Part shown: positions 42,333 to 51,046 of the stretch, in pieces
Position numbering within the stretch: the stretch's first letter is position 1
Layout of the letters: each line of letters opens with the position of its first letter
Assembly (NCBI GenBank): GCA_021604865.1
Contig: BQJU01000003.1
Span: 124,001-188,000 of the forward strand
Direction of reading: 5' to 3'
DNA: 64,000 bases
Source: Saprospiraceae bacterium
GTDB lineage: Bacteria > Bacteroidota > Bacteroidia > Chitinophagales > Saprospiraceae
The notes under the pieces: model-generated
Told to the model about the DNA's origin: nothing
What the model saw: the letters and a program-made list of their open reading frames with translations, nothing else
Database searches by the model: none
Translations under genes and position numbers: made by a program

Positions 42333-43094
42333 TTAAGCTTCGCTTACTTGCTCTTTTTCGCCTTCCTGCAAGATGTAATCATCTACCAAAATGCGTCCAC
42401 AATGCTCGCAAGCTATAATTTTCTTACGCTGAGCAATTTCTAATTGCAGCTGTGGCGGGATCTTATTGAAACATCCGCCGCAGGAATTTCTTTCCACCTT
42501 CACTACAGCCAAACCATTACGGTAAGACGTCCGTACTTTATCATAAGACTTCAACAACCGATCTTCAATCTTCTTTTTAGCTTTTTCTGACTGCTTGCGC
42601 AGTTTATCTTCCTCTTTTTCTGTCTTTACAATAATCTTCTCCAGCTCAACTTTTTTAGCTGCCAACGCTTTATTTTTTGCTTCAAGGCGTTCCCGGGTAG
42701 CATCCAGCGTCTTTTGTTTATTTTCCAGATCAATCTTAGTTTGGCGATTTTTCTTATTGGACAGCTGGATTTCCAAACGCTGCATTTCAATTTCCTTGGT
42801 CAGCGCATCGTACTCCCGGTTATTCTTCACATTGTCCATCTGCGCTTCATAACGCAAAATCAATGCTTCTGCTTCTTTGATATTGACGTGATGGCGGCTT
42901 TCTTCAGCTTCAATTTCTTTAACTGCTGTTTCCAGCCTGGTCAGCCTGGTTTCCAAGCCAACAATTTCATCTTCCAGGTCACTTACTTCAATAGGAAGTT
43001 CACCCTTCAGAACCTCAATTTCGCTAATCTGAGAATCTATCAATTGAAGTTCGTACAGCTTTTTTAGTTTTTCTCCTACAGTTAATTCTGCCAT
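42333..43094 (-). CDS. coiled-coil C4 zinc-ribbon protein (CdsZ/COG1579 family)
   Basis: A 253-residue protein. Residues about 10-185 form a long antiparallel coiled coil. The C-terminus carries a C4 zinc ribbon, 'CGGCFNKIPPQLQLEIAQ...CEHCGRIL', with the expected CxxC pairs. The family is widespread; members have been proposed to bind nucleic acid or act with Nif3-like proteins. It follows the Nif3-like gene by 28 nt, a conserved pairing, and is followed by a strong terminator that closes the operon. Confidence 0.9.
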   Translation of the reverse strand: MAELTVGEKLKKLYELQLIDSQISEIEVLKGELPIEVSDLEDEIVGLETRLTRLETAVKEIEAEESRHHVNIKEAEALILRYEAQMDNVKNNREYDALTKEIEMQRLEIQLSNKKNRQTKIDLENKQKTLDATRERLEAKNKALAAKKVELEKIIVKTEKEEDKLRKQSEKAKKKIEDRLLKSYDKVRTSYRNGLAVVKVERNSCGGCFNKIPPQLQLEIAQRKKIIACEHCGRILVDDYILQEGEKEQVSEA

Positions 43095-43122
43095 TATATA
43101 TGAATTATATTTAATACCAATT

Positions 43123-44169
43123 TTAGAAGTAATTGACCGGATTGGTCTTTACCTCTGTGCAATGGAGCGCAAAATTACTAAATTTCTCTGAAATAATTTC
43201 ATAAAGTAAATCGATTGTAAATTGTTCACTTTCAAAGTGTCCGATATCAGCGATGACTATTTTTCCATCGGCATCAAAAAATTCGTGGTATTTATAATCT
43301 GCCGTGATAAATACATCTGCCTTTTGCTGGATTGCGCGCGACAAAAGGAAACTACCTGCCCCCCCGCAAATCGCTACTTTCGATATCTTGTTACCGAGCA
43401 GTTGAGTATGCCTCACCAATTCGGTTTGCATGTTTTTTTTCAAAAATTTCAAAAACGCTTCTTCCGTCATCGGCTTTTTAAAGGTACCGATCATTCCCGA
43501 CCCTACCTCTGGCGTTGAATTCTCGACTTGCATAATATCATAAGCGGCCCCTGAAAACTGTTCGTCTAATGCCTTGAGTACAGCCGATTGGTTTCCACTG
43601 GGAAATACAACCTCTAATTTGACCTGGGCGCCATTCTGCCCATCCTGTGAACCGACCCCAAGCGTAGAAAAGCTCAATTCGTTATGAGGCAGTACCTGTC
43701 CTGCACCAACAGCAAACAGCGCTTTGCGAATCACCTCACTATGAGTAGCGGGTACAAAGGTGAACAACTTTTTCATTTCAGCTTTGGGTGCAAGAATGTG
43801 GGTATCTTCCAGTCCCAATTTTTCAGCTATTTTGGCATTGACCCCCTGTGCATACACATTGTCCAGGTTGGTATGAATGGCATAAATGGCAATTTCATTG
43901 CGAATGGCTTTAATCACGGTACGTTCCACATAATTCCGGCCATTCAACCGTTTCAAACCTTTAAAAACAATAGGGTGGTGTGCAACGATTAGGTTACATT
44001 TTTTGGCTATAGCCTCCTCCACTACTGCTTCAGTAGAATCAAGACAAACCAGCACGCCGCTTAGTTCAGTGGCAGGATCACCAACAATCAAACCTGCATT
44101 GTCGTAGCTTTCCTGGTAATTGGCCGGAGCAATACTTTCGAGATAATTAGTCAGGTCTTTTATTTTCAT
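43123..44169 (-). CDS. Nif3/YbgI-like dinuclear-metal protein (DUF34)
   Basis: A 348-residue protein with the Nif3 signature: 'ESYDNAGLIVGDP', the metal-binding 'NLIVAHHPIVFKG', 'YAIHTNLDN', and at the C-terminus 'KVAICGGAGSFL' and 'IADIGHFESEQF'. The length is that of the longer form, with an inserted PII/CutA-like domain at about 125-240. Members are often annotated GTP cyclohydrolase I type 2, but the true activity is unsettled. It lies in an operon with the SWIM gene (32 nt upstream) and the zinc-ribbon gene. Confidence 0.92.
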   Translation of the reverse strand: MKIKDLTNYLESIAPANYQESYDNAGLIVGDPATELSGVLVCLDSTEAVVEEAIAKKCNLIVAHHPIVFKGLKRLNGRNYVERTVIKAIRNEIAIYAIHTNLDNVYAQGVNAKIAEKLGLEDTHILAPKAEMKKLFTFVPATHSEVIRKALFAVGAGQVLPHNELSFSTLGVGSQDGQNGAQVKLEVVFPSGNQSAVLKALDEQFSGAAYDIMQVENSTPEVGSGMIGTFKKPMTEEAFLKFLKKNMQTELVRHTQLLGNKISKVAICGGAGSFLLSRAIQQKADVFITADYKYHEFFDADGKIVIADIGHFESEQFTIDLLYEIISEKFSNFALHCTEVKTNPVNYF

Positions 44170-44201
44170 CTATCTTCTCGAGGATTAATTTTTTATATTT
44201 T

Positions 44202-45527
44202 TTAGAGCGCAACTAACTTTTCATCATTCAAAACGGCTAAGGCGCTGAAAAGTTGTCCATCCCATTCCCCAAAAATACTGATGGGACGCCCACCGCTAAG
44301 GGCAATCATTTTCCAACCAGCTACTGGATCGCAATGGACCAGCACTTGTTTTGCCGATTGATCGACCACATAAAATTTTCCATCCCGAAACATTGGTATC
44401 GCTTCTTCCAAAAGCAGGGGCATTATTTTTATCCAGGGATTGGCCGCCAGAGCCCTGGCATATTCATCACCAAAGTCGGTCAGACTAGGACAGGCGGGCG
44501 GGCTTTGAAAAGGAGTCGTTGAAGGATTAAAATCCTGTAATAAGGCCCGCTGTGGGTATGCTGACGGATAGAATAAACAAACACCCTCCAAAACCTTGCC
44601 GGTAACCCATTGGGTAGGATATCCCTGATTGCCCCAGGAAAAGTCAAGTAATAATGCAAAATGGCCACTCTTTTCTCCTAGGAGCCAGGTGCGCCGAAAG
44701 TTTAATCGTTCTTCAACGCCTTCCGTTTGTCCACATACCAGCCACCGGTCTTTCAAGCCTGTTTCCTGCAATACTTCCGCCTGTTTGGTGCTAACACCTG
44801 CCATTGTCAGCAAATCGCGTTGCAACGCTGGTGGCAGATACTCAATGCGGCGAAATGCCCTGACGAATAAATAAAGATCTGCCAGTTCCCGCAGTACCTT
44901 GTCATGCCAGTGTTCTGTGCCCTGTAGTTCGTTCATCAGGCGTACCCTACGAGCAGGGCCACTGAGTTTGGCGTTTACCAGGCGGGCCGCAAATTCATCC
45001 CAGAATCTAGCATCCTGCCCATCCAGGCTAGCGATCCCCTGATTAAGCAGGTCTATGAGCCAGTTTTCCAGTTCGTCTACACCTGCTTGCATCTGCAGGA
45101 AGCGTTTATCCCTCGTTTTTTGCTGCTGGACAGCACGATGAGCCAACTCTTCTTTGCTTATTTTATCTTTCTGCTTGGATTTATCTGTTGGTTGCAACCA
45201 TTGGGCAACCCAATCCGGTTGCTCATAAGTGACAAAAAAACTATCCCCCCGCCGTAGTAATTGCAACATAAGGGCAAGGATGTGTTTACAAGGCACGATC
45301 CGGCTGGTACAAGAACAGTGGTACCGTTCATCAGCAGTATCCACCACTGTACGATAAGTGCGAACTGGGCCAGAGGTCCGACCACTACCTGCAGGATACT
45401 CTCCCCAAATTAGGTGTTCATTTCCATGTAATGAAAGCCAGCGATTGCCAAAAAAAATACCCCGTGCCCGATCAAAAGTCAGAGCATCAGCAGCAAAGTT
45501 TCGTATCTTTTGCTCAGTCCAGGACAT
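44202..45527 (-). CDS. SWIM zinc-finger protein
   Basis: A 441-residue protein with a SWIM zinc finger near residue 70: 'YHCSCTSRIVPCKHILAL' gives the CxCx(n)CxH pattern. SWIM domains bind DNA or proteins. In bacteria such proteins usually sit beside MoxR-ATPase/VWA genes, but here no such partner is present. The remainder is mostly helical with a beta-rich C-terminal half and no other recognised domain. The downstream Nif3-like gene starts 32 nt later. Confidence 0.85.
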   Translation of the reverse strand: MSWTEQKIRNFAADALTFDRARGIFFGNRWLSLHGNEHLIWGEYPAGSGRTSGPVRTYRTVVDTADERYHCSCTSRIVPCKHILALMLQLLRRGDSFFVTYEQPDWVAQWLQPTDKSKQKDKISKEELAHRAVQQQKTRDKRFLQMQAGVDELENWLIDLLNQGIASLDGQDARFWDEFAARLVNAKLSGPARRVRLMNELQGTEHWHDKVLRELADLYLFVRAFRRIEYLPPALQRDLLTMAGVSTKQAEVLQETGLKDRWLVCGQTEGVEERLNFRRTWLLGEKSGHFALLLDFSWGNQGYPTQWVTGKVLEGVCLFYPSAYPQRALLQDFNPSTTPFQSPPACPSLTDFGDEYARALAANPWIKIMPLLLEEAIPMFRDGKFYVVDQSAKQVLVHCDPVAGWKMIALSGGRPISIFGEWDGQLFSALAVLNDEKLVAL

Positions 45528-45642
45528 TTTTGGAAGGTAATTTTTGATGTCTCCTCATTCTTTCATGCGACAAAGTATTCGACGACAGCAGACAACTGAT
45601 GCCAATGGCGAATCAATGCAACGAAGTCGACCACTCTAGCCT

Positions 45643-46392
45643 CTAATCATCTTCTCCATTTTCCTCATTCTCATTGAGAATACCAAGGGCAAGCATGGCT
45701 TTTTCAGAGGCCGTTTGTTCAGCACTTTTTTTGTTGAAGTCGTCGGCTGTAGCCATCTTCTTGCCGTTGACAAGTACGGCAACTTTGAAGCGATCGCGCT
45801 TCTCAAATTTGTAGCGAGCCAATAGTTTATAACTCACGCTCTGCCCATTTTTCTGGCACCACTCCAACAATTGGCTTTTGTAATTGTCGTCAAAGTTTTC
45901 TAGTTCGTGCACATTGACATAGTTGCGCAGAATCTTTTTGATCACAAACCGTTTGGTTCCCCTGTAACCGGATTCCAAATAGATGGCTCCGACCAGTGCC
46001 TCTACAGCATTGCCTAGCATCGAGCGGCTGAGTCGGGTGTTGTTGTACTCACTGAGTAACACATCGAGTCCCATCCGGTCACCAATCTTATTAAGGGATT
46101 TCCGCTTGACAATCTTTGAGCGCATCTTCGTTAAAAATCCCTCGTTGCCATTTGGGTATTTTTTGAAAAGATACTCTGCTACAATCGTGCCCAAAACAGC
46201 ATCCCCCAGATATTCCAGGCGCTCGTTATTGGTAATAGCATAGGCTTTTTCAGAAATGGTCGATTTGTGGGAAAAAGCCAACTTAAAAATCCCAAGACTT
46301 GCCGGAACAAATCCAATCAGCGATGACAATCTACGTGCAAAGTGTTTGTCTTCGGAGATGTAATAATTGTAAATTCTGAATAAGAATTTCAA
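45643..46392 (-). CDS. rnc: ribonuclease III
   Basis: A 249-residue double-strand-specific endoribonuclease for rRNA and mRNA processing. The signature 'NNERLEYLGDAVLGTIVAEYLF' is intact, and the second metal-binding region 'LGNAVEALVGAIYLESG' is present. A dsRNA-binding domain fills about 165-240. The start codon is TTG (46390-46392): no ATG occurs in a suitable place and 'MKFLFRIYNYY' matches the usual N-terminus in this phylum. It lies downstream of acpP and fabF, a frequent gene order. Confidence 0.94.
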   Translation of the reverse strand: MKFLFRIYNYYISEDKHFARRLSSLIGFVPASLGIFKLAFSHKSTISEKAYAITNNERLEYLGDAVLGTIVAEYLFKKYPNGNEGFLTKMRSKIVKRKSLNKIGDRMGLDVLLSEYNNTRLSRSMLGNAVEALVGAIYLESGYRGTKRFVIKKILRNYVNVHELENFDDNYKSQLLEWCQKNGQSVSYKLLARYKFEKRDRFKVAVLVNGKKMATADDFNKKSAEQTASEKAMLALGILNENEENGEDD

Positions 46393-46698
46393 GGTTATTA
46401 GGTTGTGGTTAAACAGATATTGCCAAACAGTTTAAGGCATACTATATCAACTTGTGCTCAATGACGCACAAACCGATTGCCAATTTGGCTAAGCATGGTT
46501 CGACAAATGATATATATATCTGAAGACTAAACCACTACAAAAGCTGAAGAACTGTCACGCAGCTTTTTCGGAAATAATTAACGGCAGGTTTTTTGGCATT
46601 TCGAATTTTTTAGATGAGAAATCCCAGAAAACCTTGAATCGCCACAAATCATCGCCCTACAAATAATTCCAATCTTTACGAACAAAGACTAGTCTCTA
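46393..46698. other. 306-bp intergenic gap between fabF and rnc, nothing recognised
   Basis: An AT-rich stretch without open frame of note, clear terminator or family A/B repeat. A leader or weak promoter for rnc is possible; I see no confident TAnnTTTG box. Confidence 0.4.
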
Positions 46699-47946
46699 TT
46701 AGCCTTCAAATTTTTTAAAGATAACTGAAGAATTGTGACCACCAAAACCAAAAGTATTGCTTAACATCGCTTTCACCTCACGTTCCTGAGCTTCATTGAA
46801 GGTTAAGTTCAACCGAACATCCAATTCAGGATCATCAGTGAAATGATTAATTGTTGGTGGGACAAACTTATGTTTAATCGCAAGAATACCTGCGATAGAT
46901 TCTATTGCTCCGGCTGCTCCAAGTAAATGCCCTGTCATGGACTTGGTAGAGCTAATGTTCATTTTGTAAATATGGTCGCCGAAGGCTTTTTCTATAGCCT
47001 TGATTTCCGCTGTATCTCCCAAAGGAGTAGAGGTGCCATGTACATTGACATAATCAATATCCTCTTTGTTGAGGCCGGCATCTTCCAGGGCAATTTTCAT
47101 CACATTGGCTGCCCCCAGGCCTTCCGGATGAGGTGCTGTAATATGATAGGCATCAGCTGTAGCACCACCCCCAGCAATTTCTGCGTAGATGTTGGCACCA
47201 CGCTTTTTGGCATGCTCCAGTTCTTCCAGAATAATGGCGCCTGCCCCTTCGCCCAAAACAAAACCATCGCGGTCTTTATCAAAAGGCCGGGATGCCGTTT
47301 TATAATCATCATTGCGGGTAGAAAGTGCTTTCATGGCGTTAAAGCCTCCCATCCCTGCTTTAGTCACACTGGCTTCCGAACCACCGGAGATAACCACATT
47401 GGCCCGCCCCAGACGGATGTAATCAAACGCTGTTGTAAGCGCATGAGAAGAAGAAGCGCAGGCTGATACTGTAGCAAAGTTGACCCCACGAAATCCATAT
47501 TTGATAGAAATGAGCCCCGCTGCCATGTCGGGAATCATCTTGGTAATCATAAATGGGCTGTATCGTGGCGTGCCATTGCCAAGCGCAAATTCTTCAATTT
47601 CTTTTTCGAGGGAACTTAGGCCACCGATACCCGATGCCCAGATTACGCCGGCTTTATCCAGATCCAGCTCCTCGCTGACTAGGCCAGAATCGACAAATGC
47701 TTCTTCGGCTGCGACCAATGCATAGATCGCATAATCATCATACCGACGGGCTTCTCTCTTCTCCAGATAGTTTTCGAAATTAAAATCTTTTAATTCACAG
47801 GCAAACTGTGTTTTGAAAAGATTAGCATCAAAATGAGTAATGAGATTAGCGCCGCTAACCCCATTTTGAAGCCCCGAAAGGTAAGATTTAATATCGTTTC
47901 CTAAAGGAGTTAATGCCCCCAAACCTGTAACTACAACCCTTTTCAT
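46699..47946 (-). CDS. fabF: beta-ketoacyl-ACP synthase II
   Basis: A 415-residue condensing enzyme of fatty-acid elongation. The catalytic Cys is in 'TVSACASSSHALT' (about 163), the two His are in 'NVHGTSTPLGD' and 'SMTGHLLGAAGA', and the C-terminal 'MLSNTFGFGGHNSSVIF' is typical. It follows acpP by 154 bp on the same strand. The gap is large enough for a promoter, but the acpP-fabF-rnc order is conserved widely. Confidence 0.97.
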   Translation of the reverse strand: MKRVVVTGLGALTPLGNDIKSYLSGLQNGVSGANLITHFDANLFKTQFACELKDFNFENYLEKREARRYDDYAIYALVAAEEAFVDSGLVSEELDLDKAGVIWASGIGGLSSLEKEIEEFALGNGTPRYSPFMITKMIPDMAAGLISIKYGFRGVNFATVSACASSSHALTTAFDYIRLGRANVVISGGSEASVTKAGMGGFNAMKALSTRNDDYKTASRPFDKDRDGFVLGEGAGAIILEELEHAKKRGANIYAEIAGGGATADAYHITAPHPEGLGAANVMKIALEDAGLNKEDIDYVNVHGTSTPLGDTAEIKAIEKAFGDHIYKMNISSTKSMTGHLLGAAGAIESIAGILAIKHKFVPPTINHFTDDPELDVRLNLTFNEAQEREVKAMLSNTFGFGGHNSSVIFKKFEG

Positions 47947-48100
47947 AAGCTGGTGTTTGGCGAAGGTAAACTTTTCCCGGACCGAATCAATCAGCCCGTA
48001 AAGTAAACCGTTTTGATAAAGCGCTAATATTTAGGCAAAAATCCACAAGCCAGGATTGTACCCGAATTGTGGATCTTATTCTTTGCGCCGGAAAACGTAA

Positions 48101-48343
48101 TTAGGCTTCTTTGCCCTGGCTTTCCAGATACTCAATCGCTTGGCCTACGGTCTGAATATTTTCAGCTTGCTCATCAGGAATTGAAATATCAAATTCTTTT
48201 TCGAATTCCATAATCAGCTCAACCGTATCAAGGGAGTCTGCTCCTAAATCATTGGTGAAGCTTGCTTCAGGAGTTACCTCTGATGCGTCAGAACCAAGCT
48301 TTTCAATGATGATTTTTGTTACTTTTTCTGCAATGCTAGACAT
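48101..48343 (-). CDS. acpP: acyl carrier protein
   Basis: An 80-residue acidic carrier protein. The phosphopantetheine attachment Ser is in '[17 protein letters not shown]' (about residue 36). Length and composition are standard. It carries growing acyl chains to FabF, encoded next. Confidence 0.97.
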   Translation of the reverse strand: MSSIAEKVTKIIIEKLGSDASEVTPEASFTNDLGADSLDTVELIMEFEKEFDISIPDEQAENIQTVGQAIEYLESQGKEA

Positions 48344-49042
48344 AATAAATTCGCTTTATTGGTTTACGAACGTTGCTGCAAAGAAAAAGATAACTCCCTT
48401 GATAACCAAAGTTTTTATTCAATTTTTTGCCATTAGGGCTCCCCAGTTGCAATTAACCAAATATGGATAACGTCCAAAAGAATGCCTTGTTTATCATGCA
48501 TTTAGCCACTTCCCTCCAAAATAAATTAAATTTTGACCCTTCATTCCCGAATAAAATTTCGAGAAAACTTCAATTAATTCAAAGGACTTTTAAGGCATCT
48601 ATTGCAGTATTTTGCACAATTACTTCCTTGCAAGTTTGTTTAATTTTCAAAATAAGCTACTTTTACAGGGATTATTGTATAATTTACACTTAGCATGCCT
48701 AACACTACTTAATTTTCAGAATATCAACCGGATTTATACCTCCAAGTATGTTTGGAGGTCAACCTTATATTAGCCGAGGTGCTTCGCCAGGAGGCTGACT
48801 GACGATGCAAAATCGATCACCAAACGAGGCTTAATGAAATAAGGATTCATTGATAAATTTTCTGTAAAGAAGGTGTTCAATCTTAATCTTTGATAAAGAA
48901 GGTGTTTAAAGTATCCTTACTTGCCTACCATGCTCTGCCGTCCGCGAGCGCTGAAGCTACTCAGCGGAGGAGCTAGTGACTATGCAAAGACGAAGCGCGG
49001 AAAGTAGGAAACGCTATACACCTTCAAAAAAAATTAACAAAT
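48344..49042. repeat. 699-bp intergenic region with degenerate repeats
   Basis: The region lies between the divergent acpP and pyk genes. Around 48749-48770 is a single arm, 'GTATGTTTGGAGGTCAACC', of the family A repeat. At about 48869-48910 the segment AAAGAAGGTGTT occurs twice as a direct repeat, 33 bp apart. The second copy starts an imperfect inverted repeat: about 22 nt beginning GAAGGTGTTTAAAG (from 48898) resemble the reverse complement of the segment ending CTATACACCTTC (to about 49025). The enclosed core, 48926-49000, is GC-rich. The overall form suggests a decayed small mobile element. The frame at 48463-48693 is not convincing. Confidence 0.4.
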
Positions 49043-50482
49043 ATGGATATCGTAGATCATCAAAATACTAAAATTGTGGCTACCGTCGGTCCAGCTTCCA
49101 GCTCTTATGCAAATTTGTTGGACCTGGTCAAAGCAGGCGTTGATATCTTCCGACTTAATTTTTCTCATGGAACTCACCAGGATCATGAAGAAGTTATCAA
49201 CCATATTGCTTACATCAACGAAAAATACAATCTGCACATAGGCATTTTGGCCGATTTGCAAGGCCCCAAATTACGGGTTGGAAAGATCGAAAACAACGAA
49301 CTGGTCATTAAACAAGGGGACATTTTGACTTTTGTCAATGAGAAATGTATCGGCACCATGGACAAAATCTACATGAGTTATGACCGGTTTGCAAAGGATG
49401 TAGGAATTGGTGAACGAGTGCTTATCGACGATGGTAAATTGGTATTGGAAGTGCTGGAAACCAATGAAACAGATACGGTCAAACTCAAAGTTCTTTTTGG
49501 TGGTGTGTTGTCTTCCAATAAAGGAGTCAACCTGCCCAATACAGTAATTTCGTTGCCTTCACTAACCAAAAAAGACCTGCGCGACCTCGATTTTATTCTT
49601 ACCCAACCTGTAAACTGGATTGCACTTTCCTTTGTACGTTCCTCAAAGGATATCAAAGATCTAAGGAAGCGGATTGAAGCCAAAGATCACCCGGCCAAAA
49701 TCATTGCCAAAATTGAAAAACCCGAAGCGATTGAAAAAATTGATAAAATCATCAAAGCCTCTAATGGCATTATGGTCGCCCGTGGTGATTTGGGTATAGA
49801 AGTACCAATGGAGCGTTTGCCGGTTATCCAGAAAGAGATTATCCGCAAATGTATTCAAAGAGCACGCCCCTGTATTGTCGCTACCCAGATGATGGATAGC
49901 ATGATCACCAACCCGAGCCCGACCAGAGCCGAGGTCACCGATGTGGCCAATGCTGTAATGGACGGAGCTGATGCGGTCATGCTCAGTGGGGAAACTTCGG
50001 TTGGTAAACATCCCTTATTAGTGGTAAAAGCAATGAATAAAATTATCGATGAAGCTGAAACCCACTATTTTTCTACGGTACAGGGTCGGCGGCCAAAACC
50101 GTCTCCAAAATCACGGGCTTTTCTATCCGATGCGGTTTGTTTTAATGCTGCCAGGACTGCTGAAGAAATTGGTGCCAAAATTATTGTAGGCATGACCAGC
50201 TCCGGATATACGGCTTTCAAGTTGTCTAGCTTCCGGCCCCGTGCACAGATTTTCATTTTTTCAGATCAAATGCACATGCTGGCCACCCTCAACCTGGTTT
50301 GGGGGGTGCGTTGTTACTATTATGACCGTTTTACAACAACCGATGAGACGATCAGTGATGTGGTGGAAATCCTGAAAAAAGCAGGTAAAATCAATACCGA
50401 TGATGTAATTGTCAACACCGGTAGTATGCCATTACACCGACGCCATCGCACCAATATGCTGAAAGTTACTGTGGTTGAATAG
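49043..50482 (+). CDS. pyk: pyruvate kinase
   Basis: A 479-residue glycolytic enzyme converting phosphoenolpyruvate and ADP to pyruvate and ATP. Recognised segments: 'KIVATVGPASSS', 'FRLNFSHGTHQDH', 'ADLQGPKLRVG', the active-site 'IIAKIEKPEAIEKIDKI' and 'GIMVARGDLGIEVPME', and 'ATQMMDSMITNPSPTRAEVTDVANAV'. The C-terminal domain is present. A stem-loop follows 8 bp after the stop codon. Confidence 0.97.
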   Translation: MDIVDHQNTKIVATVGPASSSYANLLDLVKAGVDIFRLNFSHGTHQDHEEVINHIAYINEKYNLHIGILADLQGPKLRVGKIENNELVIKQGDILTFVNEKCIGTMDKIYMSYDRFAKDVGIGERVLIDDGKLVLEVLETNETDTVKLKVLFGGVLSSNKGVNLPNTVISLPSLTKKDLRDLDFILTQPVNWIALSFVRSSKDIKDLRKRIEAKDHPAKIIAKIEKPEAIEKIDKIIKASNGIMVARGDLGIEVPMERLPVIQKEIIRKCIQRARPCIVATQMMDSMITNPSPTRAEVTDVANAVMDGADAVMLSGETSVGKHPLLVVKAMNKIIDEAETHYFSTVQGRRPKPSPKSRAFLSDAVCFNAARTAEEIGAKIIVGMTSSGYTAFKLSSFRPRAQIFIFSDQMHMLATLNLVWGVRCYYYDRFTTTDETISDVVEILKKAGKINTDDVIVNTGSMPLHRRHRTNMLKVTVVE

Positions 50483-50489
50483 CACTTAT

Positions 50490-50534
50490 TTTAAGCTTGC
50501 TGGGAAATAGATATCTATTTTCCAACAAGCTTAA
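50490..50534. repeat. long stem-loop after pyk (family A-like)
   Basis: TTAAGCTTGCTGGGAAATAGA (from about 50491) pairs with TCTATTTTCCAACAAGCTTAAA (50514-50535) along about 21 bp with two G-T-type mismatches and a two-base loop. The outer bases AGCTTG/CAAGCT match copy 3 of family A. It probably terminates pyk. A reading frame that starts inside it (50497) is therefore not the true start of the next gene. Confidence 0.7.
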
Positions 50535-50553
50535 AGCCAATTTCCCATCGTTT

Positions 50554-51039
50554 ATGATAGCAAAAATTGCCGATAAAATACAGGATTGGAATACCGCCCA
50601 AGCCCGGATTAAGACCTGGAAAGCAGCCGGAGAGCGGATCATTTTCACCAATGGCTGTTTCGACATCCTGCATTATGGGCATTTACATTATTTGGCGGAA
50701 GCCAGAGCTTTGGGAGATCGGCTGGTCGTAGGGCTAAACTCCGCTGAATCCGTGCGGCGTTTAAAAGGCGCTCATCGTCCGATCAACGATGAAAAAACCC
50801 GGGAATTTAGCCTCGCCGCTTTGGAATTTATCGACCTGGTGGTGCCTTTCCCTCAAGATACACCTCTGGAGTTAATTAATTGCCTGATACCGGACATCTT
50901 GGTAAAAGGAGGCGATTATGAAGTAGCCACCATTGTAGGAGCCAAGGCCGTGCTAGCTGCCGGGGGCGAAGTCAAAACACTCCCTTTTATCCCTGGTTAT
51001 TCCACCTCAGCTATTGAGCAAAAGATCAAAAATTCCTGA
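50554..51039 (+). CDS. rfaE2: D-glycero-beta-D-manno-heptose 1-phosphate adenylyltransferase (HldE C-terminal type)
   Basis: A 161-residue single-domain nucleotidyltransferase with the 'FTNGCFDILHYGHLHYL' (HxGH) motif and 'LVVGLNSAESVRRLKG'. The C-terminal 'PDILVKGGDYEVATIVGA' and 'GEVKTLPFIPGYSTSAI' are typical of the RfaE domain II/HldE family, which makes ADP-heptose for lipopolysaccharide core. The kinase domain is absent, as in bacteria where it is encoded separately. The ATG at 50554 is chosen because the upstream frame overlaps a hairpin. Confidence 0.9.
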   Translation: MIAKIADKIQDWNTAQARIKTWKAAGERIIFTNGCFDILHYGHLHYLAEARALGDRLVVGLNSAESVRRLKGAHRPINDEKTREFSLAALEFIDLVVPFPQDTPLELINCLIPDILVKGGDYEVATIVGAKAVLAAGGEVKTLPFIPGYSTSAIEQKIKNS

Positions 51040-51046
51040 GCACTTC

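Noticed and set aside
48463-48693. 76-codon open frame between acpP and pyk
   Set aside because: No recognisable domain, no promoter or start context, and composition like the surrounding non-coding sequence.
50497-50553. Upstream extension of the heptose adenylyltransferase gene
   Set aside because: It begins inside the pyk terminator-like hairpin; the ATG at 50554 fits the family.
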